Source of the DNA: Craspedostauros australis
Taxonomy: Eukaryota > Bacillariophyta > Bacillariophyceae > Mastogloiales > Achnanthaceae
DNA: 64,000 nt
Direction of reading: 5' to 3'
Assembly: GCA_026770025.1 (NCBI GenBank)
Contig: JAMXDE010000012.1
Span: forward strand, 1,612,001-1,676,000
The notes under the pieces are model-generated. The model saw only the letters and a list, made by a program, of their open reading frames with translations, had not been told where the DNA came from and did not search any database. Of the stretch, positions 20,002-30,567 are shown piece by piece (positions within the stretch are counted from its first letter, which is position 1; every line of letters begins with the position of its first letter). The translations under genes were made by a program, and so were the position numbers.

Positions 20002-22343
20002 TCTTCTGTCAGATTTCGGAAAATGCGTCTATTGTTCGGCTTTGAACAGCTGGGGCTTTGGAGGCAGCAGGGCTTCTGATCAGATCAGACCAACACAAAG
20101 CGATGCGTTCCGAAAGGTCTTGTAGGTACGGAGAGTAGATCGTTTCTATTATATGAATAGCACTCTGCAGACAGACAGATAGATAGATAGAGAGAGCGAG
20201 AGGAGTTACACGAAGCTGTCTTGGGCACGTCACTTCTTTGTGAGGAGCACTGCAACGACAACATGGGCGACGATGATGATGGCGGTAGCTTGTCGGTGGT
20301 GCTTTTTTGGTTGGCGAACGTGTGAACATACGGACGGCAGCCAGGTCAATTAAAAGATGATTTAATTTATTCGAACGCGGACAAAATAGAATTGAAGACA
20401 CAAACGGACAACCAAGTGTATTGTTCGAGTTGACAATTCTTGCTGATTTGTTCGCGGTGTGCGATGTTCGAATGAGATCCATCATCAACTCTTCTCCACG
20501 TCAGTGGAGGCTTCGCGTTTTGTACACTAAAATTGTCGCAATCCTTCGGCTGCCACGTACCCCTCAAAACACGTCAACGGAGAACGAAAAGAACAAGCGA
20601 AGAAGCGAATGGTATCTTTGGTGTCTCGGATCCAACGAAGCGAAACTCAGCCCAAGGCACAACAACAACCAAACCACACAAGAAGCATGACCAAGATGAG
20701 AGACGCACAGCTATCACACACAGTTAAGACACACGCAAACAAGGGCAAACTGAGCACAAACCAAAGCAAATCAAACAAAGGCGCGAAACAAAGGCAAAGG
20801 CAAAGGCGAGAAGCAAACGGTGGACCACAGAGTACGACAACGCAACACCAGCTTTCTTTCTGTTCGACTTCTATGGTGAAGCGACTTCGTGACACCAAAG
20901 TTCTCGATTTGGTTCGGAGCACTTGGATGCTGCGACCCCACATGCAAAACGTACGGTGATGGGGAGGACTTAAGTGATCCATTGTCCTCTATTCTCCAAA
21001 GCTGCAACTTCTCATGGATGCATTCCACCCAGTTGCGTGTTCTGGATGAGACATCGTCATGGACATCCTCATACTAACGTTGATACAGCCTTGCGACTTC
21101 CACCATGTCCAAGCCCTTAACAATCGCTACATGACGCAAACATTTCTCTGTCGGTGTCACCATCTGGCGGTATGACGCTAATGCCCAGTCCCCTGAAGTG
21201 GAACCGACAAGGAACATTGCGTGGCTGAAAGAGGCTGACAACGAACAGCTTGATGGGAGAGCCTGGTGCCCGAGTTCTGAATTTTCTTTTGTTCTCCAAT
21301 TCATCCAAGGTGCGCTCCTGATGTCGCGCGACCTGATCCGATCTGACATGCAGCGATGTGCGATACTGACACGGTGATTTAGCGTGATGTGATGTGATGT
21401 GATGTGATGTGATGTGGTATGATGTGCTTTGGCCTCTCTCTTTGGCTCCACTTGAGCCGGCTTGGCTTGGCTTTTGAAGTACGTGTATGTACTTGTACTC
21501 GTACTCTTGCGGTCAATGGTTTGCTCCTACTTGCGTCACGCATTGTCTCGCCAACGATCTCGCGATACCGTTTCCCATCAGCACCACACCCCCAATACGC
21601 TTGTTCCAACGCACATCAGTCTCCGATCGAGTTGATTGATGGCTTGGTGCGAACTGGCACTCTGTGATGCACTCTGTGGTGTACTGGCACGTGAAAACGT
21701 GACAAACGACAAACATGAAAGAACGAACAAAAAACTTACCACTGCCATCATCAATACCATCGCTACGACCGTCATCGCTCCCATCGCTCCGTTGATACTA
21801 CTACTACTACCACTACTGTCATCACCACGGGTGATACTACGGTTGCTGGTGTTGCCGTTGGTGTTGCGGGATCAGCTCAACGCAGTCGGCAGCATCAACG
21901 GTGACCCCGCTGCACTACTTGCAGCAGAAGTGACCAGAAAAGCAGCAGCAACGACAGCAGTCATCAAACGACATCCATCATCACGGCTACAAGAGGCACG
22001 GGCTTGTGAGCCAAGCTCCGTCAGAGACTGTCACACTTCTGCTTAGCCAACTCTCGCGCACACGGGAAGACCCATCACAGACGTCAAGTTCTAACAGAGC
22101 GTTCCCTCTTGATCAGCCCCATCGTTCTACCACAGAGGTCTCGACCTCAGACTTCATTGCTGACACCTCGGAGCACATGGCAGGCACGTTCTACGTACGA
22201 GCTTCGCACACGCAGAAACGCAGACCAAAAGCCAAAGACATGTGCATACATGCACATGCACAGACTCTCCTCTCCACAGATCGTTGCAACAAGATAGCAT
22301 AGATTGGCAGCACCATCGTCTCTGATCGCAAGCAGTCATCGTC
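20002..22343. other. Gene-poor region with a pentanucleotide microsatellite
   Basis: No gene can be supported. On the minus strand a 63-codon frame (21308-21117, beginning MDELENKRKF) has fairly protein-like composition but no recognisable motif. Short tandem repeats occur at 20176-20199 (GATA/GA) and 21384-21416 (GTGAT). The final few hundred bases should contain the bZIP promoter. Confidence 0.4.
21384..21416. repeat. GTGAT tandem repeat
   Basis: Six and a half consecutive copies of a GTGAT unit, followed by an imperfect copy. It is a simple microsatellite. Confidence 0.9.
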
Positions 22344-23879
22344 ATGTCAAATCGACAAGAGTCATCCTCCAACGCCACACAAACATCAGGAGCAGCGCCT
22401 ACACCTGCTCCCGCGGCTTCAGAACCAAGAGATGAAAGAGGCGAAGCAACTACCGATCATGCTCCTCAACAACAACAGGGACGCAACCCTAACATCCATC
22501 AGTCTCTCCACCAATCCAGCACTGCTGACATCGCATCCACGGCGCAGATGACTGCAACGACAACGACAACGACAACGGCCATCGCGGCATCAGGGATGTC
22601 ACAGCCAGCAAGAACAGGATCCACCTCCATTGCCGACTCAACAGGATCGGCCGACGACATGACGTACACGAGTAACATCGCAGCAGCGTGCGCAGCCACC
22701 AACGCCGAAATTCAGAACCAACCTGAGCTGTCTGAAGAGCTCCAGAAGGTGAGGAGATTGGAGATGAACCGGGTGAATGCACAGAGGAACAGGAACCGAA
22801 AGCGCATTCTGATCGACATGATACAAGCTGAGCAGCAGGAGCTCCTGATCGCCAACAGCGCCCTGAAACACGAAAATGAACAACTTCGGAATGCGATCAG
22901 GCAAGTCAAAGCACGGCAGCTGGAAGGAGGAATCGATTCTCACCCTCGGGCCCGGTCTCAGAATCAGATTCAGCCGCAAATCCAGCCTCAGCTTCAACCT
23001 CATCTCGAATCACACTCTCATGGGTCTGTCGATGCAGCTGCACATACAACGCAGACTCCACACACCACGGCACCTGCCACTGCGGGATTGCTCTCGAGCC
23101 AAATACTACCACGTCACCCCCAATTCGCGACCAACATGGCACTACCTTCTGCTAGCCTGCTACCTCGATCTCAATTTCAGCCGCTGCAGCATATCCAACC
23201 TCGAACCCATCTCCAGGCGGCACAGCTACAAGCACCATCGCAACAGATACCTCAACAACCCACGCAACTAACACAATCGACACAACCTGAACATCTGCCA
23301 CAGATACCACAGCAAGCATACGACGCCATCATGGCACAGGCTGTCATGGTCAGCCAGCTACTTCTCCAACAGCAGATATTAGGCTTGGGTGGGGTACCGC
23401 CAACATTCGCGACAGCAACATCGTTGTTGCCAACAGCACTTTCAGGCACCACTGCTTCGATCCAAGGACAAGGGCAAGCGCAAGCGCAGCCGAGTACAAG
23501 CATGCTCCCCAGCAATACGGGCCATGTCTCAGTACAGCAGCAGCAGCAGCAGCCGCTACAAGAGGAGCAGTTGCAACCGCAGCCACAACAGCAGCCACAC
23601 CAGCTGACTCACTTGGATCAAACCTTGCAACCATCAGCCAATCCAGTCCAGCAAGACCAGCCTGAGTCCGCCCAGTACATCCAACAGCCGTTGACAGCGC
23701 AGCATGGATTCCAACACCACTATCACCATGGGCAGCAGCAGCAGCAGAAGAAGAATGCTCAACAACGAGATGAGGTTCAAGATGATCCCCCGCCCGCAAC
23801 ACAAAAGAAGGATACGCACGATGGGGCTCACAGCAAGCCCAGAGAGGACAACCAGAGCACCACCCAAGCACCGACCTGA
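22344..23879 (+). CDS. bZIP transcription factor with Gln-rich C-terminus
   Basis: A 511-residue nuclear regulator. The basic region begins near residue 136 (RRLEMNRVNAQRNRNRKR, with the N-x7-K/R contact pattern). It runs into a leucine-zipper helix (ILIDMIQAEQQELL, then NSALKHENEQLRNAI) to about residue 193. The N-terminal 130 residues are Ser/Thr/Gln-rich, and the long C-terminal part is Gln/Pro/His-rich with several poly-Gln runs, typical of activation regions. The zipper is short with imperfect heptads, as is common in stramenopile bZIPs. The start is the first AUG of the frame. No intron is seen. Target genes and dimer partner cannot be inferred. Confidence 0.88.
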   Translation: MSNRQESSSNATQTSGAAPTPAPAASEPRDERGEATTDHAPQQQQGRNPNIHQSLHQSSTADIASTAQMTATTTTTTTAIAASGMSQPARTGSTSIADSTGSADDMTYTSNIAAACAATNAEIQNQPELSEELQKVRRLEMNRVNAQRNRNRKRILIDMIQAEQQELLIANSALKHENEQLRNAIRQVKARQLEGGIDSHPRARSQNQIQPQIQPQLQPHLESHSHGSVDAAAHTTQTPHTTAPATAGLLSSQILPRHPQFATNMALPSASLLPRSQFQPLQHIQPRTHLQAAQLQAPSQQIPQQPTQLTQSTQPEHLPQIPQQAYDAIMAQAVMVSQLLLQQQILGLGGVPPTFATATSLLPTALSGTTASIQGQGQAQAQPSTSMLPSNTGHVSVQQQQQQPLQEEQLQPQPQQQPHQLTHLDQTLQPSANPVQQDQPESAQYIQQPLTAQHGFQHHYHHGQQQQQKKNAQQRDEVQDDPPPATQKKDTHDGAHSKPREDNQSTTQAPT

Positions 23880-24167
23880 AGGGCTGGCTAGCTTCCTGGT
23901 TAACTGGCCGACTGTATCGGTGAGAAACACTTGATTCCGTTACTTCGAGCGATCGATCATTCGTATCGTGCACAAACAAGTTGGCCACTTCGTGGATACT
24001 GTACAAATACTGCGCTGCGCTGCGCTGTACTGCATTGTATGTCTTACTCATCCCAATTTCTTTCAGTCATCTTACTCTTGCGAGATGTACTACAACTACT
24101 ACTCGTACCACACTATTATATAATACTATGCGCCGATTTTTGGCGTGTAACTTTCAACCGCGCTGAT
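23880..24167. other. 3' region of bZIP gene
   Basis: A short intergenic stretch with no gene. An AT-rich TATATAATA element at 24116-24124 lies about 45 bp before the next candidate start. Confidence 0.4.
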
Positions 24168-24659
24168 ATGGACGCCAAGAAAGTTACACTTGCATCGTCA
24201 CATTTTGCATCGGGAGATGTACATGCGCAGCCTGGCGGAACATATCGCATCCAATTTCGTTACGCTGCGCACAAGTCCGCGATGGTCTTACAGATTCGAA
24301 GTCCATCAACAACATCCGATACGCAGGTAAGTATTGTGTCATAGTGTAGAGGCGATCCTTGAGTGCCACGATGTTCTCACAAATGACTGGCACAAACAAT
24401 TCCATCACCGTGCCGTGTTGTGCTGTGCTGTGCTGTGCTGTGCCATCGCCTTCGCTGCTGAAGTCGTTGCTGAGCTCGCTGATTTGCTCATCTACTTTTC
24501 TTATTCTCGTTCTCTCATCGTCTTCGCTCTATGGGTTTGAATGTTGCTACGAGAATGCTCCGAACACACGCACAGGTGTCGCAACCATCTCTCTGTTCGA
24601 AATGGCATCGAATGCAACATGCCACTTTTGCTCTGCACGAAAAGTATTGCGTGAACTAG
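24168..24659 (+). CDS. Candidate two-exon small protein
   Basis: Exon 1 (24168-24326) encodes 53 residues beginning MDAKKVTLASSHFASG. It ends exactly at a strong donor (CAG|GTAAGT). A plausible acceptor, CACGCACAG at 24575, joins in phase 0 to a 27-residue exon 2 (24576-24659, ending HEKYCVN). The exon 1 segment TYRIQFRYAAHKSAMVLQIR has alternating hydrophobic strands, and its spacing faintly recalls the SRP9/SRP21 fold, but exon 2 does not follow that family and I would not name it so. A TATA-like element lies upstream. The intron would be 249 nt and contains a TGTGC repeat. The gene is uncertain. Confidence 0.28.
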
Positions 24660-27600
24660 GCTATGCGACTCCTTGCTGGTACCGCGCGCATACCCTGTAA
24701 TCCTCAAGCAACCGCGATCAGCACCTCCTGTACAGAGCCATTCTTGTTGCCAGCAAGGTTACTCGGTATTTCCGTCCTGGCGCCACAGGCCACATCAGGT
24801 CACAATTGAAACTTGTACCAGGCCAACCTACCACGCGATCGTAGGAGCGCGCAGATGCCGGTTGCATCTGCGAATGGCGCGACCAGGGTCATTTCTGCAA
24901 CTGGCAATCCAAGCAGTCCTGATGGTCCCAACACCATGCACTGTTTCCTCCAACGACATCGCCAACAAGGACAGAGTAGGAGATACATTCAAGCGTGTCC
25001 CAGATTGCGTGATCTCGACATCTCTGTACGGAATGGTGTGACATTCTCTGTGACATCTATATAGTGCAAGGAGAACACGAAGGTTCGCACGGTTCATGAG
25101 TTCGTTCACGACACCAAATTGTTGCTCACAATTCTGGCAGCAAACACATCCATTCACAATACACCACAAAGCAGCAGCTCTCTCGCCGTCCTGGCTTGCC
25201 AGCAACATCAGAAACATTAGCATGAATAGGGCAGGACACTGCACTCTACTCCAGTACAAATATGAGTGCAATGCAGTACAATTCAATGCAATGCAATACA
25301 ATACCATCTAATATATCACAAGTTGTGCGATGGCATCGTCTTCATTCTCGAGGCTGCGCTGCTCCCAATGTTGATGCCGGATGAATGATCCTGCTCGTAC
25401 TCATGATTCGTCTGTCTTGATTTCAGCCAAGCAGGTACCCTGCGAGTATGCATCTCGCTCATTCTCTGCCTCCGTCTGTCTCTGGCCGCTATGGTACACC
25501 TGTACCAAACGAATACGGATACGAATAAAGGTTGTGCTCTGGAGCTGCGGGAACACGAAAGCGCATCTGCTGACCAAATGGCCGGCGCTGGTACGACCAG
25601 TCTCCGCCAATATCCTGCCTGTTCATTCGCCACTGGATTGGCATCGGTATGGATCTCGACGCGGATAGTGATGTCATTGCTGCGATTACTCCTTGGTTGT
25701 ACACGGCAGTTGATGCGTGTCCCCATGCATGGCGTCGTGTCGATGTTAGCGCTGGCGTCCACAACACATTGCTCCATTCTCGCATATCACGAAGATGATT
25801 GAGATGTCGCCATACCTCCGATAGGAGTGGAGACACGCACCACGCTGTGTGCGGAGTCCTTCACAGCAATTCGTGTTGCTTTGCTTTGCGTGATGTATCA
25901 CACATCGTCGCCATCAATGCGATGCCATTTGTTCTGCAGGCAGAAGGAGGCGACAGAGAGGCACAGTTGATAGGTACAGAAAGTATCACTCCGATGAACC
26001 TGACGCGGTCGGTCCAGAGATCAGATGGCTCAGTCACACTTCAACCTGTTCCGTGCTGGGTTTGGCTGGGTTTGGTCGTGTCAGATCCAGACCAAACATA
26101 AATGGGCTTGGTGTCTGGATACAATTGTGGAGGTACGCACATCACACACCTGCGCATCCACGAACACCGCGAGAAAGCCAACGAAGCGTGCTGGTCTCTG
26201 TTTGTTTGACCGATGTGTGCTGATTGATGGGTTCCAAAACCTGGGCGATGTGGTCCCTTGTGCACAGTTCTTTGCACAGTTCTTCGCACGTCTCCAAATC
26301 CAGCGCCGGGCTGTTCTGAACGAGCACACTCTGGGTGATGTCTGAGATCCTGCATGTTGTCACATTTCTGCCCATCCCAGTGGTTTGCCTTGTCGCGGTT
26401 GATTCTGTTTTGTTGTGTTCTGTTCTGCTCTGCTCTGCGCCATTGTCGCAGCTCTCTCCTTGCTCTCTCCTTGTTTCGTTGATTGCTTGCGTGCCTGACG
26501 GAATGGAAGTGGTGTCAGCGGAGGTGCCACACCACGCCAGGCCGTACACCATGCCATGACCACAAGAGCAGAACCAGATTGCAGTTCGAAGAGCAACGAC
26601 ACCAGCCCCGGTACTACCGCGGCGTGGAAGAGGGGAAGCACAACATCAACGAAAGTGCTACCGAGTCAATGAACAGTCACAAACACCTCTCAATCATGTT
26701 GAACTGGACACTTGCGCACTTTCACAACAGCCCTTCAATGGGGATTGTTGACGCTCGCGGCGGATACAGCAATTTTATCATCTTATTGCCATCCTGTCAC
26801 GAATGTGGCGCTTCCACCAATCATTTTCCCTCAAACATATGATCGTATGAGTCTATTGACACTGCTCGTTGTTACAGACCCGTTGCGCTGCTTTCATTCA
26901 CAGTTCAACAATCACAGGGGCTCAGATGTTAGCTCTCAATTGTTCCTTCTGCCCTTGGTCAAATACAAGGAATCACCATGACGATTCTCCAGCGAACACT
27001 CTGATCGCGTCTTTCCGAGCTTAGCATGTCGTCGGATTCCTTGGATGAGAGTTCGCCATTCTTCGAATGCTGTTTTCCACACACAAACAGGCACACTCGC
27101 ATAAATGCAGGTCTAGCTGTGTCCGCGAAGCACCACAAGGAATCCCATCGGGCAGCTGCACCAAGTGCAACAGATACGACGCAACAACATCGAACGACAA
27201 ATGTCGGTGAGACAACAAACAGAGGGACTCCGCCACGCTCGCTTCGCTCTGCCCTTCCCTGTTCGGATCCGTTCTCTTCTGCACCCTGACCTCCTCTTCT
27301 CGACTCTCCGGATCTGCTCCACCCTGCTCTGCTGTGCCATTCTGCCAAAATCGGCTCCTGCGGAACACAGTTGGTTGGCAACCAGATTGCATGCAGACGC
27401 AATCCCTCACACAACACCAGAGATGGTAGCAATTGGATCTTGTGGAGGGCCTGCGAGGAGTAAACTCATACCTTTGGCGACCAATCCAGGCAACCCAAGA
27501 CCACCTCCAATAAGTATGGGTCCAGTATGCTAACGGAGCCAACATGAGGAGGGTGTTCTGTGCGTCCAACGAAATGGTTGGCGATCTGAGGTTGTGACCT

Positions 27601-28707
27601 TGGTACTGATGCTGATACTGTGCTTGCTGCTGCTGTTGCTGCTGTTGGCACTGCTGCTGTTGTTGTCGATGAAAGAAGATGAATAGGTCGTCGTTGCAAC
27701 TGGAGGTGATGTTGAATACGTCCGAAGTCCACAGAAATACCTTGATTGTTCAACCATCAATCAACGCAGTCGCATCAGTAGCGATGTTCGTGCTTCGTGC
27801 AATTGAGTTGCAATCTAAGATATAGATGTAAGTGTAAGCGCAGGTGTAGATATAGTTGCAATTGTAGCTGGAGGCGTACATGACATCATGGCTGTGGAGG
27901 CGCGGTTGTAGAGTAGGTGACTCTCGGGACAGTTGGCGATGGCAGTAGCAGCGGCGTGTACTCTAAGTTCTGTGCAAGTACATGTGTGTCTGAGTGTGGT
28001 GAAGGAAGGCACAAAAACGGACAACGCACACGATACACACGATACGACACGATACGACACGACCAAACGAACGAACGAACGAACGAATTCAGCGTATCTG
28101 CATGTCTGTCTGTTCACCCGGCATTCAACTGGCTGACTGATTGTCCCCTTTCGATGCATAGTCGCTGCTCGCGCCCGTGCCGATGCGTCCTGCTCGACTC
28201 TACACGGAGATTGTCTGCGAGTATTCCTGACAGCAAACCGGAGACGAAATGGGAAGGGAAGAAGCGGCAAGAAGAGGAGAGGAGAGGCGAAGTGTGTACG
28301 CACCATACGAATCCAACGCTACCAAGATCAGACAAGGATGGAGTAGGTGGCACACGTCAATAGCCAAGACCGGACAAATCCAAGGAGAGCACGGCAAAAG
28401 ACCAGAGAGAAAGACCACTGAAAGATCAGAACTGAGATTGCCCCGCTTCCCTATACTCCACTCTACTCCACTCTACGCGGACCCCACTCTGCGAGTACTC
28501 AAGGACAAAACAGATCGAACTGCGAATCCACCCACAAACCCAACAGCTCTCACAATATTCAAATCCGCAACAACCACAGAACACAAACCGCATCTCAGCA
28601 CTACTCGTACCAACACAGCAACACAGTACCACTTCCAGTAGCATTCACTCTCTTCTTCACCTCTGTTTCCGCTCACGCTCACGCTGACGATCCCGTTCTC
28701 GCTCAAG
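24660..28707. other. 4-kb region without a supportable gene
   Basis: Many short frames occur but none has a recognisable motif. The most protein-like is a 154-codon minus-strand frame at 25777-25316 (containing NDITIRVEIHTDANPVANEQ), which could be an exon but has no homology I can see. Low-complexity patches include an AATGC-type repeat at 25265-25305, a GAACGA repeat at 28069-28088 and a doubled TACTCCACTCT at 28454-28474. The last few hundred bases are the likely HSF promoter and 5' UTR. Confidence 0.4.
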
Positions 28708-29882
28708 ATGATGATGACAACAAACCACACTCCCAGGGTCTTCCTCCCCAACCTTGACATCGCCAAGCTTCAGAAGCAGCAGGCGATCTCCAATGCCAAG
28801 CGACAGGCCACTCGGCGCAAGAACAGGCACAACAAGACATTCCCATGCAAACTCCATCGCATGCTCCGGGATGCCGCGGCAGACGGCAACGAGCACATCG
28901 TATCCTGGGTTGCCAACGGAAAAGCATTCAAGGTGCATAGCGTCGATGGATTCGTGGAACATATCATGCCTCGCTACTTCAGACAGACCAAGTTCAGAAG
29001 CTTCACCAGGCAGGTACGTACCATACGAGTGCGGTACTTCTATCAATATGCCACTTGTACCTGCCATCCCGGTGCTCTTTCGCGATTGTCCCAACGCACC
29101 AGCATACTCCTGTGCCATCAATCGTGTGGCCTACCACGCTGGCAACCCTCTTATACTCACACTTCCCCTTCCCCTAATCCTTTCGTATCCTTTACCTTTT
29201 GCCCGTGTACCATTTACCCTTGATATTTGTGCGCAATCAACAGCTGCAGCTGTATGGCTTCATTAGAGAATGCAAAGCCACATTCCGAGGATCCTATCGT
29301 CATCCAAGCTTCTTGAGAGATCAGGAAGAGCTGCACGAACGCGTCGTCCGCCAGAAGAGTCAGACTAATTCCAAGGCGGAGGCAGCAACAGAACAACCAA
29401 GCACACAATCAAAGACGATCGCAACCGCAACCGCAACCGCAACCACCAAGCCATACCTAGCATTGCCTATTGCCCAAGCCGAGAGAGAGGATTTGTGCAG
29501 AGGAAATGCATCAGTGGGCAGTAGGAACTGCTACCGTCGTGACGAATCCAGCTGCGACACAAGTAGGCGTAGCAGCTTCACAAGCCACTCAAGTAGAGAC
29601 TCCAGTGTGGCGACAGACATGACAGCAAGTACAGCAGCGGGTACGACTTCTGCGGATGTGGTTGCCAGCCTCCATACCAGCATGAATGCGGACACTGCCA
29701 CTAACGCGACAAATGGAGAATCTCCAGAACAGTTGTCGTTCCTTGGAAAGAGATTCTTCCCCACTGACAACGGCGACGCGATGACCACTTCCAGCACCGT
29801 CCCTGCAGACATTGTTGTGTCATCTAGCCGTGTGGGAGATGAAGGATACACGAGCGATGTGCAGCAATGGCAAGAGGTGTAG
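28708..29882 (+). CDS. HSF: Heat shock factor-type transcription factor (two exons)
   Basis: Exon 1 (28708-29013) and exon 2 (29244-29882) join in phase 0 across a 230-nt intron (CAG|GTACGT ... CAACAG|CTG), giving 314 residues. The DNA-binding domain spans about 45-128: FPCKLHRMLRDA, IVSWVANGKAFKVH, FVEHIMPRYFRQTKFRSFTRQ, then LQLYGFIRE after the junction. The winged-helix recognition sequence is complete. The intron falls right after FTRQ, near the position used in plant HSF genes. A second acceptor six bases later would delete LQ and break the LYGF spacing, so I reject it. The remainder is low-complexity Ser/Thr/Ala with no obvious HR-A/B coiled coil, as in many members of the expanded diatom HSF family. 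Confidence 0.92.
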
Positions 29883-30567
29883 CTTAGCCAAGAGGACACT
29901 CCTGCAGTCTCACAGGCGTATATCAGTTGATACCGGTTCACACCAGCGCATACCGATGCATAAACAGTTCGCAACGCATGGTTCATTTGACACTGTTCCT
30001 ACCTACCTATTTACCTACCCACCTCCCTCCCTGCCTACCTACCTACCTACCCGTGCCATTATACTCGTACACTCCCACCTATTACATAATATTAGAGAGC
30101 AGGGAAGTCTGCACCCATGCTCAAAGCAAACACAGCAGTACTCGACTCCCATTGTCTTGCGCTGTTGGGAATAGATGCAGAGCGCTGCAGCTCCATGTAC
30201 GACCTACCATAAAACATCGCCATTGCCATTGTCGCCCTCTGTGTTCGTCACAGCAGCTCTTTTTGCGCGATTCTCCCAAACTCGAACTCCGTGCAGGTTA
30301 TGAGAAGAGAGCGAAGGATTCAAAGATGGCACGGGCCGCACGAAGTGGTGGAAGGCGAAGTCACCCAACCTAACATAACATAGACATGCAAACAACATGC
30401 ACCACAACAAGCACCATAGCAATCAATGCACATCATAAGAGTAAGCACTGATTACGTCCGCGCTTACAAATGGAGCACCACACTCTACGTATGCTTTGAT
30501 TGATCGATTGATTGATCGATTGATTGCATCCCTGCTCGTTCTGCGCACTGCATCGAGCTGGAATCCA
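29883..30567. other. Convergent intergenic region with TACC repeats
   Basis: The region lies between the HSF and MFS genes, tail to tail. It contains CTAC/CCTA-rich repeats at 29999-30052 and GATT/GATC repeats near 30498-30527. I see no gene. Confidence 0.5.

Noticed and set aside
29243-29249. Alternative HSF acceptor six bases downstream
   Set aside because: It would delete LQ and give FTRQLYGF, breaking the conserved FxRQLxLYGF spacing.
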